Positions 8,924 through 15,611 of a stretch of 36,940 nt of DNA are shown piece by piece; the stretch's first letter is position 1; the number at the start of each line of letters is the position of its first letter. The DNA is from Saccharopolyspora aridisoli (GTDB taxonomy: Bacteria; Actinomycetota; Actinomycetes; Mycobacteriales; Pseudonocardiaceae). Location: the NCBI RefSeq assembly GCF_004348445.1, contig NZ_SMKV01000046.1, positions 1 to 36,940 on the forward strand, written 5' to 3'. The notes beneath the pieces are model-generated. The model saw only the letters and a list, made by a program, of their open reading frames with translations, made no database searches and was not told the origin of the DNA. The translations under genes and the position numbers were made by a program.

Positions 8924-10093
8924 CTAGTCCTCTGAATCCACCAAGTGGACGGTCTGGCCGTTTCGCAGCGGAGCGTCCGCTGGCCCCTTGACATGCGGGT
9001 TGATCCAGACTGGGCGGTGTTCTTCGCGCGAGGCGTACCACTGATTGCGCCAGTGACCACGCACAGTCCATCGGACCTGATAGTTACGCCCCGCGCCTTC
9101 GGAGACGGGGGTATCCGCACGATCTCGGATCCGGACGACACGCACCGCGTTGGGGTTGTAGCCCTCACGAGCCGCTCTACGGCGAATGTTGCGCGGCAGA
9201 GGGTGCTCATCGACAGAGGTCACCCCTGGCTGCGTGATCAGGAGCCAGGTTGCCCGCACAACCTGTGACCAGGCAATCGTCGTCGCTTTCACCTGCTGCC
9301 AGTCGGCCCTTGACCCTTCGAACTCATGCTTGTGGACGACGGTGCCCTTGTCCGTGTGTTCAAAAATCTGGACTCCGACTGCTCCAAACCGCGTGATGAC
9401 CTCGTTGTCCCAGTTCAATTCGGCTCGGCGCCGGCGAATAAATGCTTCGGCTTCTTCCTGGTCCATGCCGCGGTGCTTCATGACCAGTGGAACTTCAACT
9501 GACAGGTCCGTGGCCGACCAGAAGGTAATCCAAACACCCGGGTCACCGGGTACGACACCGGCGAGCGGCCCCCACGAAGCAGCAACGATCGTCACAACGT
9601 CATTCGCTGCGGCGGGAAACCTCGGATCTGGTTCCGGCAGGTAAGCACCGATTGGTTCGGCAAACACCATGAAGCCATACTCGCTGGGCACATCCTCGGG
9701 GTGGAGGTTGTGCACAGGCAGAGTTTCTACCGATGCAAGCGCCAGACGAGTCATATCCGCGCTGATGTAGAACAGCTCGGCCGCAAAGAGCCGATCACGT
9801 TCCTGCTTCAGAAGGTCGGCTGCGTCCTTGTTGAAGTCGCCCGTAAGCGACCTCATCGTACCCCGCTGACCAGCAAGATTGCGGACAAGAACCTGGTGCT
9901 GAAACGGGTTTCGCATCGAGTCAGCTAGCGATTCGCGCAGGCCAGGTAGCTTATTCGGCTGAGGCGGGCTCCAGGTCGTGGGCACGGCTGCCGGCGGTTC
10001 GCTCGACGAGGTCGTCACGCCATCGACTGTACGAGACCCAAGGACCCGTCGGGCGCTTTCTCCAGTCAGTTCAGCCAAAACGAGGCAGGCCAA
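8924..10093 (-). CDS. conserved actinobacterial protein of unknown function
   Basis: Longest start TTG at 10093 gives 389 aa; GTG at 10018 is an alternative, and the frame stays open and protein-like above 10093 (HIEQRRSL) without a clear start. The middle carries ELFYISADMTRLALASV and GFMVFAEPIGAYLPEP, and the end carries RGHWRNQWYASREEHRP followed by WINPHVKGP. I associate this pattern from memory with hypothetical proteins of actinobacterial genomes and mobile elements, but know no function. No membrane segment or catalytic motif is evident. It converges on the STAND gene and diverges from the HTH gene at 10190, so it may form a small unit with that regulator. Confidence 0.75.
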   Translation of the reverse strand: MACLVLAELTGESARRVLGSRTVDGVTTSSSEPPAAVPTTWSPPQPNKLPGLRESLADSMRNPFQHQVLVRNLAGQRGTMRSLTGDFNKDAADLLKQERDRLFAAELFYISADMTRLALASVETLPVHNLHPEDVPSEYGFMVFAEPIGAYLPEPDPRFPAAANDVVTIVAASWGPLAGVVPGDPGVWITFWSATDLSVEVPLVMKHRGMDQEEAEAFIRRRRAELNWDNEVITRFGAVGVQIFEHTDKGTVVHKHEFEGSRADWQQVKATTIAWSQVVRATWLLITQPGVTSVDEHPLPRNIRRRAAREGYNPNAVRVVRIRDRADTPVSEGAGRNYQVRWTVRGHWRNQWYASREEHRPVWINPHVKGPADAPLRNGQTVHLVDSED

Positions 10094-10189
10094 CGATCGA
10101 CGCTGCTCGATGTGAAGCTGACCCGCACGCGATACTCCGAGCCGCCAATCTTCAGCGCGCTGTCGGTGCTTCTGGGTAGCGTACGTGCC

Positions 10190-10954
10190 ATGCCGAACGA
10201 GCCCATGTCCATCCGAGCAGGAGATCCTTGGAAAGAACAGGATTACCAGCGTTTCGTTGAAGAACTACGAAACGGTCGCCCCATGGAGGACATTGCGGAA
10301 GTGCTGCAACGAACCGTCAAGTCGGTCAGGGGGCGTCTCCTGCGGCTGGTTCCTCTGGAGCTTCAAGCCACCTTGAAGCCGTCTGAACGCGAGCTCTGGG
10401 TTCGTGAGGCCCTCAATGCAGACGAAACCTATGACTGGCTCGCCACCCTGCGGGAAAACTACAGCGCGCGCCGGGAGCACTTCTGGAGCACCGCAGACAC
10501 AACATTGCTGCGCGAGAAATGGGAGGCCAGGGAGCCTCTCCCAAATATCGCGGAGGAGTTTGGCATCTCCGAGGTCATGGCGGCACAGCACCTGTGCCGC
10601 CATGGACTTGCACAATCGATGCAGGAGGTTGTTGACCGCCTCGGCGTAACACCAGGTGGAACGATCGACATTCGAACTCGTATGGCGCTGGACCGGGCCG
10701 CGGCGTCAGTCTGGGTTCTGATCACAGACGGTGTCGGCACACGCGTTCCTGGGTTGAATAGACAGCGTCAACATGTCTCGACGCACGTCTCACTTGAAGA
10801 CGCCGAGGACCGCCTGGACGACCTGCTGCGTGAGGCAGAGGCGCACGGCTATGGCCCAGTGAAGTGGTCGATTGTGTGCCGGTCCCTCGGGGACGACACG
10901 ACCGGGCAGGAGCGGCACGGGATCGCCGAAGACGTCGATGACGTTGCTTCCTGA
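10190..10954 (+). CDS. SANT/Myb-like helix-turn-helix protein
   Basis: Start taken at ATG 10190 (254 aa); ATG 10205 is also possible, and the frame is open back to 10112. An N-terminal stretch beginning WKEQDYQRFVEELRNG and ending VKSVRGRLLRL has the spacing of a SANT/Myb-like HTH: an aromatic-rich helix followed by a recognition helix. A second similar segment (TTLLREKWEAREPLP, then IAEEFGISEVMAAQHL) suggests two DNA-binding units. The C-terminal part is unassigned. It is divergent from the conserved unknown gene; the two may overlap at their 5' ends, which would link their control. Likely a DNA-binding regulator; target unknown. Confidence 0.65.
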   Translation: MPNEPMSIRAGDPWKEQDYQRFVEELRNGRPMEDIAEVLQRTVKSVRGRLLRLVPLELQATLKPSERELWVREALNADETYDWLATLRENYSARREHFWSTADTTLLREKWEAREPLPNIAEEFGISEVMAAQHLCRHGLAQSMQEVVDRLGVTPGGTIDIRTRMALDRAAASVWVLITDGVGTRVPGLNRQRQHVSTHVSLEDAEDRLDDLLREAEAHGYGPVKWSIVCRSLGDDTTGQERHGIAEDVDDVAS

Positions 10955-11026
10955 AAGCTGTGGCCACCGATCGCAGATGACGGCCAGACTCTTCCATCCG
11001 TCGTCTGACCCCGGTTTCATGACCCA

Positions 11027-12265
11027 GTGGCTTCCACCCGCGGCTTCCGCCGGTACTTCATCGGTCAGGCACTATCGACCTTCGGCGACAGCCTCATCCC
11101 GCTGACCATCGCATTCGCCTCTTTGCAGGTGGGCGGGGCCGGCGCCCTCGGACTTGTACTGGCAGCCAATCGCATTCCGATCGCGCTGTTGGTGCTGTTC
11201 GGCGGGATATTGGGTGATCGGTGGGACCGCCGATGGGTGATGGTCGGCGCCGACATTTTGAGATGCGTTTCGCAATCGGCTACGGGCCTGCTCCTGGTCT
11301 TTGGCACAGCCGAAACTTGGCATCTAATCCTCCTCCAGGCATTGGCCGGCGTGGGTACTGCAGCGTTCGTGCCGGCTGCGAACGGACTGGTCCCGGCGTT
11401 GGTGCCAGCTGAGCGACTGCAGAGAGCGAACGCGCTCCTAGGACTGGCAGCGAACACCAACAAGGTGCTGTCCATTAGCGTCGCTGGCGTCCTGGTGGCG
11501 ACGGTCGGACCGGGTGTCGCGCTACTCCTCGATGCCGGGACATTCGCGGCATCCGCAGCTTCGCTTCTGGCGCTGAAGCTGCCTAAACAGGCGCGCGAAG
11601 CTCACCGCCCCAGTCTCTGGCACGACGTGCGGGCCGGAGCGCAACTGGTCATCAGGACGCCCTGGTTGCGGACATTGGTCGTCTACTCGGCGCTTCTGCA
11701 GGCTCTCGTTATCGGGCCGCACATGGTGGCTGGTCCTCTGCTTGCCAACGAGAGACTCGGAGGCGCCGGCGCGTGGGCCGCGATCGGTGTCGTTCAAGCA
11801 ATCGGATCAATCGCCGGCGGAATGGTCGCCTACCGCTGGCAGCCCAGAAGACCGCTGCGCGCAGCGTTTGGCCTAAGTCTGCTGATGCTTCCATACCTCC
11901 TGCTCTTCGCTTGTGGAGCGCCGTTGTGGCTGGTCATCGCGAGTGCGATCGCAGTAGGAGCGCAGGGAGCATTCTTCATGGCAGTGCAGTCAACTCTGCT
12001 CCAAAGTCAAATACCGAGCGAATCACGTTCGCGGGTGTCCGCCTGGTCTCAACTGGGCAACCTCGTTCTCCTACCCGCTTCACTCGCTGTAGCCGGGCCG
12101 GTAGCAACTGAGATTGGCGGCGCCGCCGTGTTGCTCACCGGTGGAGGCTGGCTGCTGGCGTCAACTGCAGTAGCGCTGTGCAGTGCATCAATACGAAACA
12201 TGAGATCGACAGCTACTAAACCCATCACAGCGCCCCCTCACACCGGGTCAAGATCGTCCGGATGA
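11027..12265 (+). CDS. major facilitator superfamily transporter (exporter-like)
   Basis: GTG start at 11027, 412 aa. Many hydrophobic helices are visible across the length, consistent with an MFS permease of 10 to 12 spans. The cytoplasmic loop 2-3 signature appears as GDRWDRRWVM near residue 65, and a related RWQPRRPLRAAFG loop marks the second half. Proteins of this type usually export drugs or small molecules by proton antiport. It begins 72 bases after the HTH gene on the same strand and precedes a small membrane protein and a HIT/radical SAM pair. Export of a product made by those enzymes is an inference from neighbourhood only. Confidence 0.85.
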   Translation: MASTRGFRRYFIGQALSTFGDSLIPLTIAFASLQVGGAGALGLVLAANRIPIALLVLFGGILGDRWDRRWVMVGADILRCVSQSATGLLLVFGTAETWHLILLQALAGVGTAAFVPAANGLVPALVPAERLQRANALLGLAANTNKVLSISVAGVLVATVGPGVALLLDAGTFAASAASLLALKLPKQAREAHRPSLWHDVRAGAQLVIRTPWLRTLVVYSALLQALVIGPHMVAGPLLANERLGGAGAWAAIGVVQAIGSIAGGMVAYRWQPRRPLRAAFGLSLLMLPYLLLFACGAPLWLVIASAIAVGAQGAFFMAVQSTLLQSQIPSESRSRVSAWSQLGNLVLLPASLAVAGPVATEIGGAAVLLTGGGWLLASTAVALCSASIRNMRSTATKPITAPPHTGSRSSG

Positions 12266-12377
12266 CGCCTTCTGGCATGCTTGAGGACAGGGAACCTTCG
12301 GTGTGGTGTAGTTATGCGCAGCGGATCGTAACCGTTCTCCCCCTTCCAGCCACTTTCAGAGCTACGGAAGGGATTAG

Positions 12378-12581
12378 ATGTCTTTGTTTTTCCTGCTTGG
12401 ATGGGGTTTGGCTGCTTCGTCACTGATCGTGACGCCGGCCGTGCAGGCGCTGACAAGTTCAAGCAAGCGCCGCCGCGATGAATCCCTTCGGAACCTCCGC
12501 TTTAACGCTGCATGCGTCGTGAGGTTCATCGGCGTGGCCGGCGTCGTTGCTGGAGCTCTCGAACTGCTCCCGCTTCGGTAA
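12378..12581 (+). CDS. 67-aa two-helix membrane protein
   Basis: ATG 12378 follows a clear GGAAGGG ribosome binding site. The product has hydrophobic helices at about residues 3-24 and 47-64 joined by a basic loop (SSSKRRRDESLRNLR), so it is probably a small integral membrane protein with the loop in the cytoplasm. No family is recognised. It ends just before a strong hairpin terminator and has about 110 bases upstream for its own promoter. It is unlikely to be a peptide precursor for the nearby radical SAM enzyme because it lacks a Cys- or Gly-rich core, but that cannot be excluded. Confidence 0.65.
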   Translation: MSLFFLLGWGLAASSLIVTPAVQALTSSSKRRRDESLRNLRFNAACVVRFIGVAGVVAGALELLPLR

Positions 12582-12592
12582 AAGACAGAGAA

Positions 12593-12619
12593 GGGCCGCG
12601 CCCGTTCTGGGCGCGGCCC
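12593..12619. terminator. strong bidirectional hairpin terminator
   Basis: GGGCCGCGCCC (12593-12603) and GGGCGCGGCCC (12609-12619) form a perfect 11-bp stem with a five-base loop. It lies between the 3' ends of the convergent small membrane protein gene and HIT gene, so it can serve both. There is no long T-tract, which is common for actinobacterial terminators. Confidence 0.85.
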
Positions 12620-12640
12620 ATCTGGCCCGGTAGAACCCGC

Positions 12641-12991
12641 TTAGCGGCCAGTGCCAACCTGCTGCGGTGTCCAAGGTAGCGGCAAGGCATCGTCTTCGTT
12701 CCGTGGAACCACGTGTAGATGCAGGTGGTACTGGGTTTGCGTGGCCGCTGCTCCCTTGTTGGTGATGATGTTCGCGGCTGGTAGCTCGGCTGCGAGTTCA
12801 GCGGCGGCGGCCATCGTGTAGCCGGAGACGTCCGGCGCTTCGCCGACGTCCGCGACGTGGCGGTGCGGGATCACGAGCAGGTGGCCAGCGGTGACCGGGT
12901 TCAGCGGTCGAATGGCGATGACGTCCGGCCAGCTCCGAACGAAGGTCGCGCGCGCCTGGCCTGCGACAATCGAGCAGAAGATGCATCTCAT
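12641..12991 (-). CDS. HIT-family nucleotide hydrolase/transferase
   Basis: ATG 12991 is chosen (116 aa), because the family begins at CIFCSIVAG; the longer frame upstream has no homologous character. The histidine triad is HLHLHVV at residues 89-95, with the middle His (91) the expected nucleophile that forms a nucleotidyl intermediate. Cys 3 and Cys 6 are typical of HIT proteins that bind zinc. HIT enzymes cleave or transfer nucleoside monophosphates from substrates such as AMP-lysine or dinucleotides. The gene lies downstream of the radical SAM gene on the same strand, separated by a hairpin, so it may be partly co-transcribed. Confidence 0.92.
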   Translation of the reverse strand: MRCIFCSIVAGQARATFVRSWPDVIAIRPLNPVTAGHLLVIPHRHVADVGEAPDVSGYTMAAAAELAAELPAANIITNKGAAATQTQYHLHLHVVPRNEDDALPLPWTPQQVGTGR

Positions 12992-13053
12992 GCGTGGGTC
13001 TCTGTTCTGTAGAGCGTTTTCCAAGACTCGGTGGGGTCGATCTGTTCCGTCGT

Positions 13054-13081
13054 GGCCGCCCGCCAGAACAGGCGGGCGGCC
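13054..13081. terminator. hairpin between radical SAM and HIT genes
   Basis: GGCCGCCCGCC (13054-13064) pairs perfectly with GGCGGGCGGCC (13071-13081) around a six-base loop. It begins 20 bases after the radical SAM stop codon and ends 63 bases before the HIT start. It could end the radical SAM transcript or act as a partial terminator that lowers HIT expression relative to radical SAM. Confidence 0.75.
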
Positions 13082-13100
13082 CAGCGCAGCCAGTGGCGAA

Positions 13101-14381
13101 TCACGTGTGACGGATCGGTAGGTCGCGCAGGCTGATCCCGGTCCAGCCCTGCCGCTTGAGGTGGTCAACGGAATACCGGGCAGCGCGACGCTTGATCGTG
13201 CCGTTGCGGTAGGTCGCGAGGGCCGCGTGGAACCCGTCAGCGATGTAGCTCATGCCAAGGCCCCAGATGTCCGGGTGGTTGCTGTCGAGCTGCTCAAGCG
13301 TGTAGTTGCGCTTGATGTTCGGGACAACAGCAACGCCGATGGAATCGAGTGCACGGATTCCGTTGAGCATCTCGTTGTAGGCGTCAGCTCCGAGGACGTA
13401 ATCAGTCTCGACGATCTCGAACCCTGCCCGCTTGGCTCGGAGGTACTTCTCGACGTGCTGGTCGAAGGTGATCGACCCCTTCTTCCGCCCCCACTGGCGA
13501 ATGCGTTCACCGTCGTTGAAGCACTCAACAGTGCCGATGAAGCCGAGGCAGCCGGCCTCCCGAAGTTGTTCCATGGCCGCGGTTGAGTCGATCGCGTAGG
13601 TGAAGGGGAAGAAGCCCGCGTTGTCGAAACCGTGCCGTCGGTACTCGTCGATGAGCTGCAGCATCATCGTGAGCTCACGTTCTTCGTCTGGCTGGCATCC
13701 GGTGGTGATGTTCACCGAGACGAGCTCGGAGCGGTCCCAGCCACGGCGGTCGAAGTCTTCTGCCAGTGCCTGCACGTGGCGACCGACGTAGTCCTTGGGC
13801 GGCGGGGTGAAACTCTTCACCGCTCCCCTGCTGCACCCGAGGCAGCCGCCGGCGCAGGTCGAGTAGGGCGAGATGATTGCCGCGGTCGGCAGCGGCACGA
13901 AGTCCGGCGAAACCCTGCTGTAGTAGTGATTGCTCGCGCCGAGGATCTGGGCGTGAACTCCGACCTCTGCCAGGACCTCACCGGTGGCTCGCAGGGTCAA
14001 CCGAGCGCTCCGTCCGTCTCGGGTGAAGACGATTGGCGAGGCACTGCGGTAGTCCGGAATGCAGATCGTCTGGTAGTTCGACTTGCTGGTTTCGGGGTCG
14101 GTGTAGATCAGCGTGTAGGTACGGCTGCCAAGCGACTCCCTCGCGTCACAACCAACGAAGCCGACCAGCAGAGAGAGCAGCTGTGTACGGGACAAGCCAG
14201 TGTCCGGGTCCACTTCATCGCTGTCGTCTACAGGGGTGAATGCCTCGATGTAGTCACGAGCTTCAGACACGAACGCTGACAGCCGATCCGCGACTTCCCG
14301 CCGCTCGTCGACCGACAGGCCGCCTTCATCCGCCTGCCTTTGGGTGGGCTCAACAGGCAACAGCTGCTTGTTCAACGACAA
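13101..14381 (-). CDS. radical SAM enzyme, unknown subfamily
   Basis: The CX3CX2C cluster-binding motif CAGGCLGC is clear (Cys 176, 180 and 183 with the chosen start). This ligates the 4Fe-4S cluster that cleaves S-adenosylmethionine to a 5'-deoxyadenosyl radical. Start TTG 14381 (426 aa) has GGAG six bases upstream; GTG 14393 is an alternative with poor spacing. About 170 residues precede the cluster motif, which is long and suggests an N-terminal accessory domain. The barrel follows (VSVNITTGCQPDE, FIGTVECFNDGERI, FEIVETDYVLGADAYNEM). No C-terminal SPASM or B12 domain is recognised. It sits between a GGDEF gene and a HIT gene on the same strand, behind a highly structured leader. The substrate is unknown. 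Confidence 0.88.
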   Translation of the reverse strand: MSLNKQLLPVEPTQRQADEGGLSVDERREVADRLSAFVSEARDYIEAFTPVDDSDEVDPDTGLSRTQLLSLLVGFVGCDARESLGSRTYTLIYTDPETSKSNYQTICIPDYRSASPIVFTRDGRSARLTLRATGEVLAEVGVHAQILGASNHYYSRVSPDFVPLPTAAIISPYSTCAGGCLGCSRGAVKSFTPPPKDYVGRHVQALAEDFDRRGWDRSELVSVNITTGCQPDEERELTMMLQLIDEYRRHGFDNAGFFPFTYAIDSTAAMEQLREAGCLGFIGTVECFNDGERIRQWGRKKGSITFDQHVEKYLRAKRAGFEIVETDYVLGADAYNEMLNGIRALDSIGVAVVPNIKRNYTLEQLDSNHPDIWGLGMSYIADGFHAALATYRNGTIKRRAARYSVDHLKRQGWTGISLRDLPIRHT

Positions 14382-14411
14382 TGGAATCTCCACTTCCTTC
14401 GGGTGGTGGAA

Positions 14412-14457
14412 CCCGGCCGAGGCGGTGATCTGCGGAAGGTGAAGCGCCTCGGCCGGG
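14412..14457 (-). promoter_or_regulatory. 13-bp inverted repeat in the radical SAM leader
   Basis: CCCGGCCGAGGCG (14412-14424) and CGCCTCGGCCGGG (14445-14457) are perfect inverted repeats separated by 20 bases, ending about 30 bases before the chosen radical SAM start. The position suits an RNA switch, an attenuator or a protein-binding site controlling this gene. It is one of three hairpins in the 155-base gap between the GGDEF and radical SAM genes. Confidence 0.65.
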
Positions 14458-14465
14458 CCTGCAGC

Positions 14466-14479
14466 GGTCCGAACGGACC
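14466..14479. promoter_or_regulatory. short palindrome in the radical SAM leader
   Basis: GGTCCGAACGGACC is a 14-base hairpin or palindrome (6-bp arms) midway between the upstream and downstream hairpins. It may be an operator half-site pair or the middle helix of a structured leader. Confidence 0.45.
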
Positions 14480-14480
14480 C

Positions 14481-14514
14481 GACGCATCGCCTGACGAGAG
14501 CCAGGCGACGCATC
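14481..14514 (-). terminator. hairpin after the GGDEF gene
   Basis: GACGCATCGCCTG (14481-14493) and CAGGCGACGCATC (14502-14514) can pair over 13 positions with two G-U wobbles in the minus-strand transcript. It starts 23 bases after the GGDEF stop codon and is probably its terminator, or the first helix of the radical SAM leader. Confidence 0.6.
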
Positions 14515-14536
14515 GTCGACCGGTCGGCGGTGTGCC

Positions 14537-15121
14537 CTACGCCGTTGCCTTTTGCCGTCGAGGTCGGCCCGAAGCTGTTCCTCGCTTGTCGCTGTACATG
14601 TCGGCGTCAGCTCGGCCGAGCAGCTCCTCGATCGCGGCCGGTCCAGCACTCACAGCGGACCCGATACTGGCGGTGACCGTGATCGTGTAGCCATCGATGG
14701 TCATCGGCCTAGCCACCGCCGCGTGCAGCTGTTGCCTCAACTGGCAGAGCTCCCCCGTGCTCCGCGGCTTGCCACACCAGAAGGCGAACTCGTCACCGGA
14801 GAGCCGCACCGCCAACTGACGCGGCCCTTGCAACCGCCGTAGCCGTCGAGCGACCGTGGCCAGCACCTGGTCGCCGTAGCGGTGCCCGAAGGTGTCGTTG
14901 ATCGCCTTGAACTCGTTGAGGTCGAGCATGAACAGCGCGGCGGAGTCACCGGTGTTCTTTCGAGCCGCTTGTTCGAGCGCCAGGCGGTTGGCGAGCCCGG
15001 TCAGCGCGTCGGTGCGGAGCCGGCGCCGAAGCGCCGCCACGCGGAGGTGGGTGTAGGCCCAGCCTGCCGCTGTGAGGGCGAAACCGATCTGGGCGTGCGT
15101 TCCATTGAGGCGGATCTTCAT
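14537..15121 (-). CDS. small GGDEF (diguanylate cyclase) protein
   Basis: ATG 15121 gives 194 aa and has a GAGGGGG ribosome binding site; the longer open frame above it is not homologous. A short hydrophobic stretch (about residues 12-30) precedes the GGDEF domain, which contains DALTGLANR, FMLDLNEFKAINDTFGH and the active-site variant SGDEF (108-112). No inhibitory RxxD site is seen in the usual place. The enzyme would make cyclic di-GMP from two GTP. It follows a 9-codon upstream ORF whose stop overlaps its start. Its placement in the element suggests a link between second-messenger level and transfer or cargo expression, which is inference. Confidence 0.85.
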   Translation of the reverse strand: MKIRLNGTHAQIGFALTAAGWAYTHLRVAALRRRLRTDALTGLANRLALEQAARKNTGDSAALFMLDLNEFKAINDTFGHRYGDQVLATVARRLRRLQGPRQLAVRLSGDEFAFWCGKPRSTGELCQLRQQLHAAVARPMTIDGYTITVTASIGSAVSAGPAAIEELLGRADADMYSDKRGTASGRPRRQKATA

Positions 15122-15147
15122 CGCGCCCCCTCGATTCGGTTCTGCAT
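15118..15147 (-). CDS. 9-codon upstream ORF coupled to the GGDEF gene
   Basis: ATG 15147 starts MQNRIEGAR and its stop TGA (15120-15118) overlaps the GGDEF start ATG in an ATGA junction. It has its own strong GAGGAGA ribosome binding site with about eight bases spacing. This arrangement usually couples translation of the second frame to the first. The peptide is too short for a function to be guessed; it may act only as a translational leader. Confidence 0.5.
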   Translation of the reverse strand: MQNRIEGAR

Positions 15148-15189
15148 GGTGGTGTCTCCTCGGTTGTGGGTGGATCACCTGGGGACGCC

Positions 15190-15207
15190 GGGTGCTTGGC
15201 GGCTTCG
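15190..15207 (-). repeat. leader repeat copy 1 (before GGDEF micro-ORF)
   Basis: On the minus strand this reads CGAAGCCGCCAAGCACCC, identical at 22183-22200 and 22343-22360. It lies 43 bases before the 9-codon ORF. It is followed at a short distance by a TCCACCC block that also recurs in the other copies. A shared regulatory leader is likely. Confidence 0.7.
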
Positions 15208-15298
15208 AGGCGAACCAGGTGCTGGACGGTGCGAGGCTCGGCGGAGGCGGGCGCGCAAGAACCGCAGGAGAACCGCCGTGCGGCGCTAAGGTGCGGGC

Positions 15299-15601
15299 AT
15301 GGTGATCGATGCGAACGCGGTGACGAACCTGCCGGGGCTTGAAGACCGGAAGATGGACAACTTGATCGCCCTGCGTGCTGCCTGCCAGGTGACCGGTCCG
15401 CCGGCGACGTCGCAGGATGTCCGTCCCTACGTCGACGAGTTCACACGCTGGCTCGACGGCTCGGTAAGTGCAGCGGACCGCCTGGTTCGCCGCTACGTCC
15501 TGCTCGCCGTCACCGACGGGCGTTCCGCACTCGGTAGTTCCGAGCAGGACGCATCGGGCGTCGCGCGCCTCGCCGAGGAGCTGTACCGGAAGGTCTCCTA
15601 G
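15299..15601 (+). CDS. small hypothetical protein (100 aa)
   Basis: ATG 15299 with an AAGGTG ribosome binding site. The product is soluble and helical, with ends VTNLPGLEDRKMDNLIAL and VARLAEELYRKVS. No family is recognised. It is transcribed against its neighbours, between the GGDEF leader and the 3' end of traB, and its stop is only 10 bases from the traB stop. A real gene is likely from its clean start and codon pattern. Confidence 0.6.
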   Translation: MVIDANAVTNLPGLEDRKMDNLIALRAACQVTGPPATSQDVRPYVDEFTRWLDGSVSAADRLVRRYVLLAVTDGRSALGSSEQDASGVARLAEELYRKVS

Positions 15602-15611
15602 CACGAGAGCC

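Noticed and set aside
12378..12581. Small protein considered as a radical SAM peptide precursor
   Set aside because: It has two membrane helices and no leader/core character, and lies on the opposite strand beyond the HIT gene.
13054..13081. Perfect inverted repeat considered as an insertion-sequence end
   Set aside because: No transposase, no target duplication; position after a stop codon fits a terminator.
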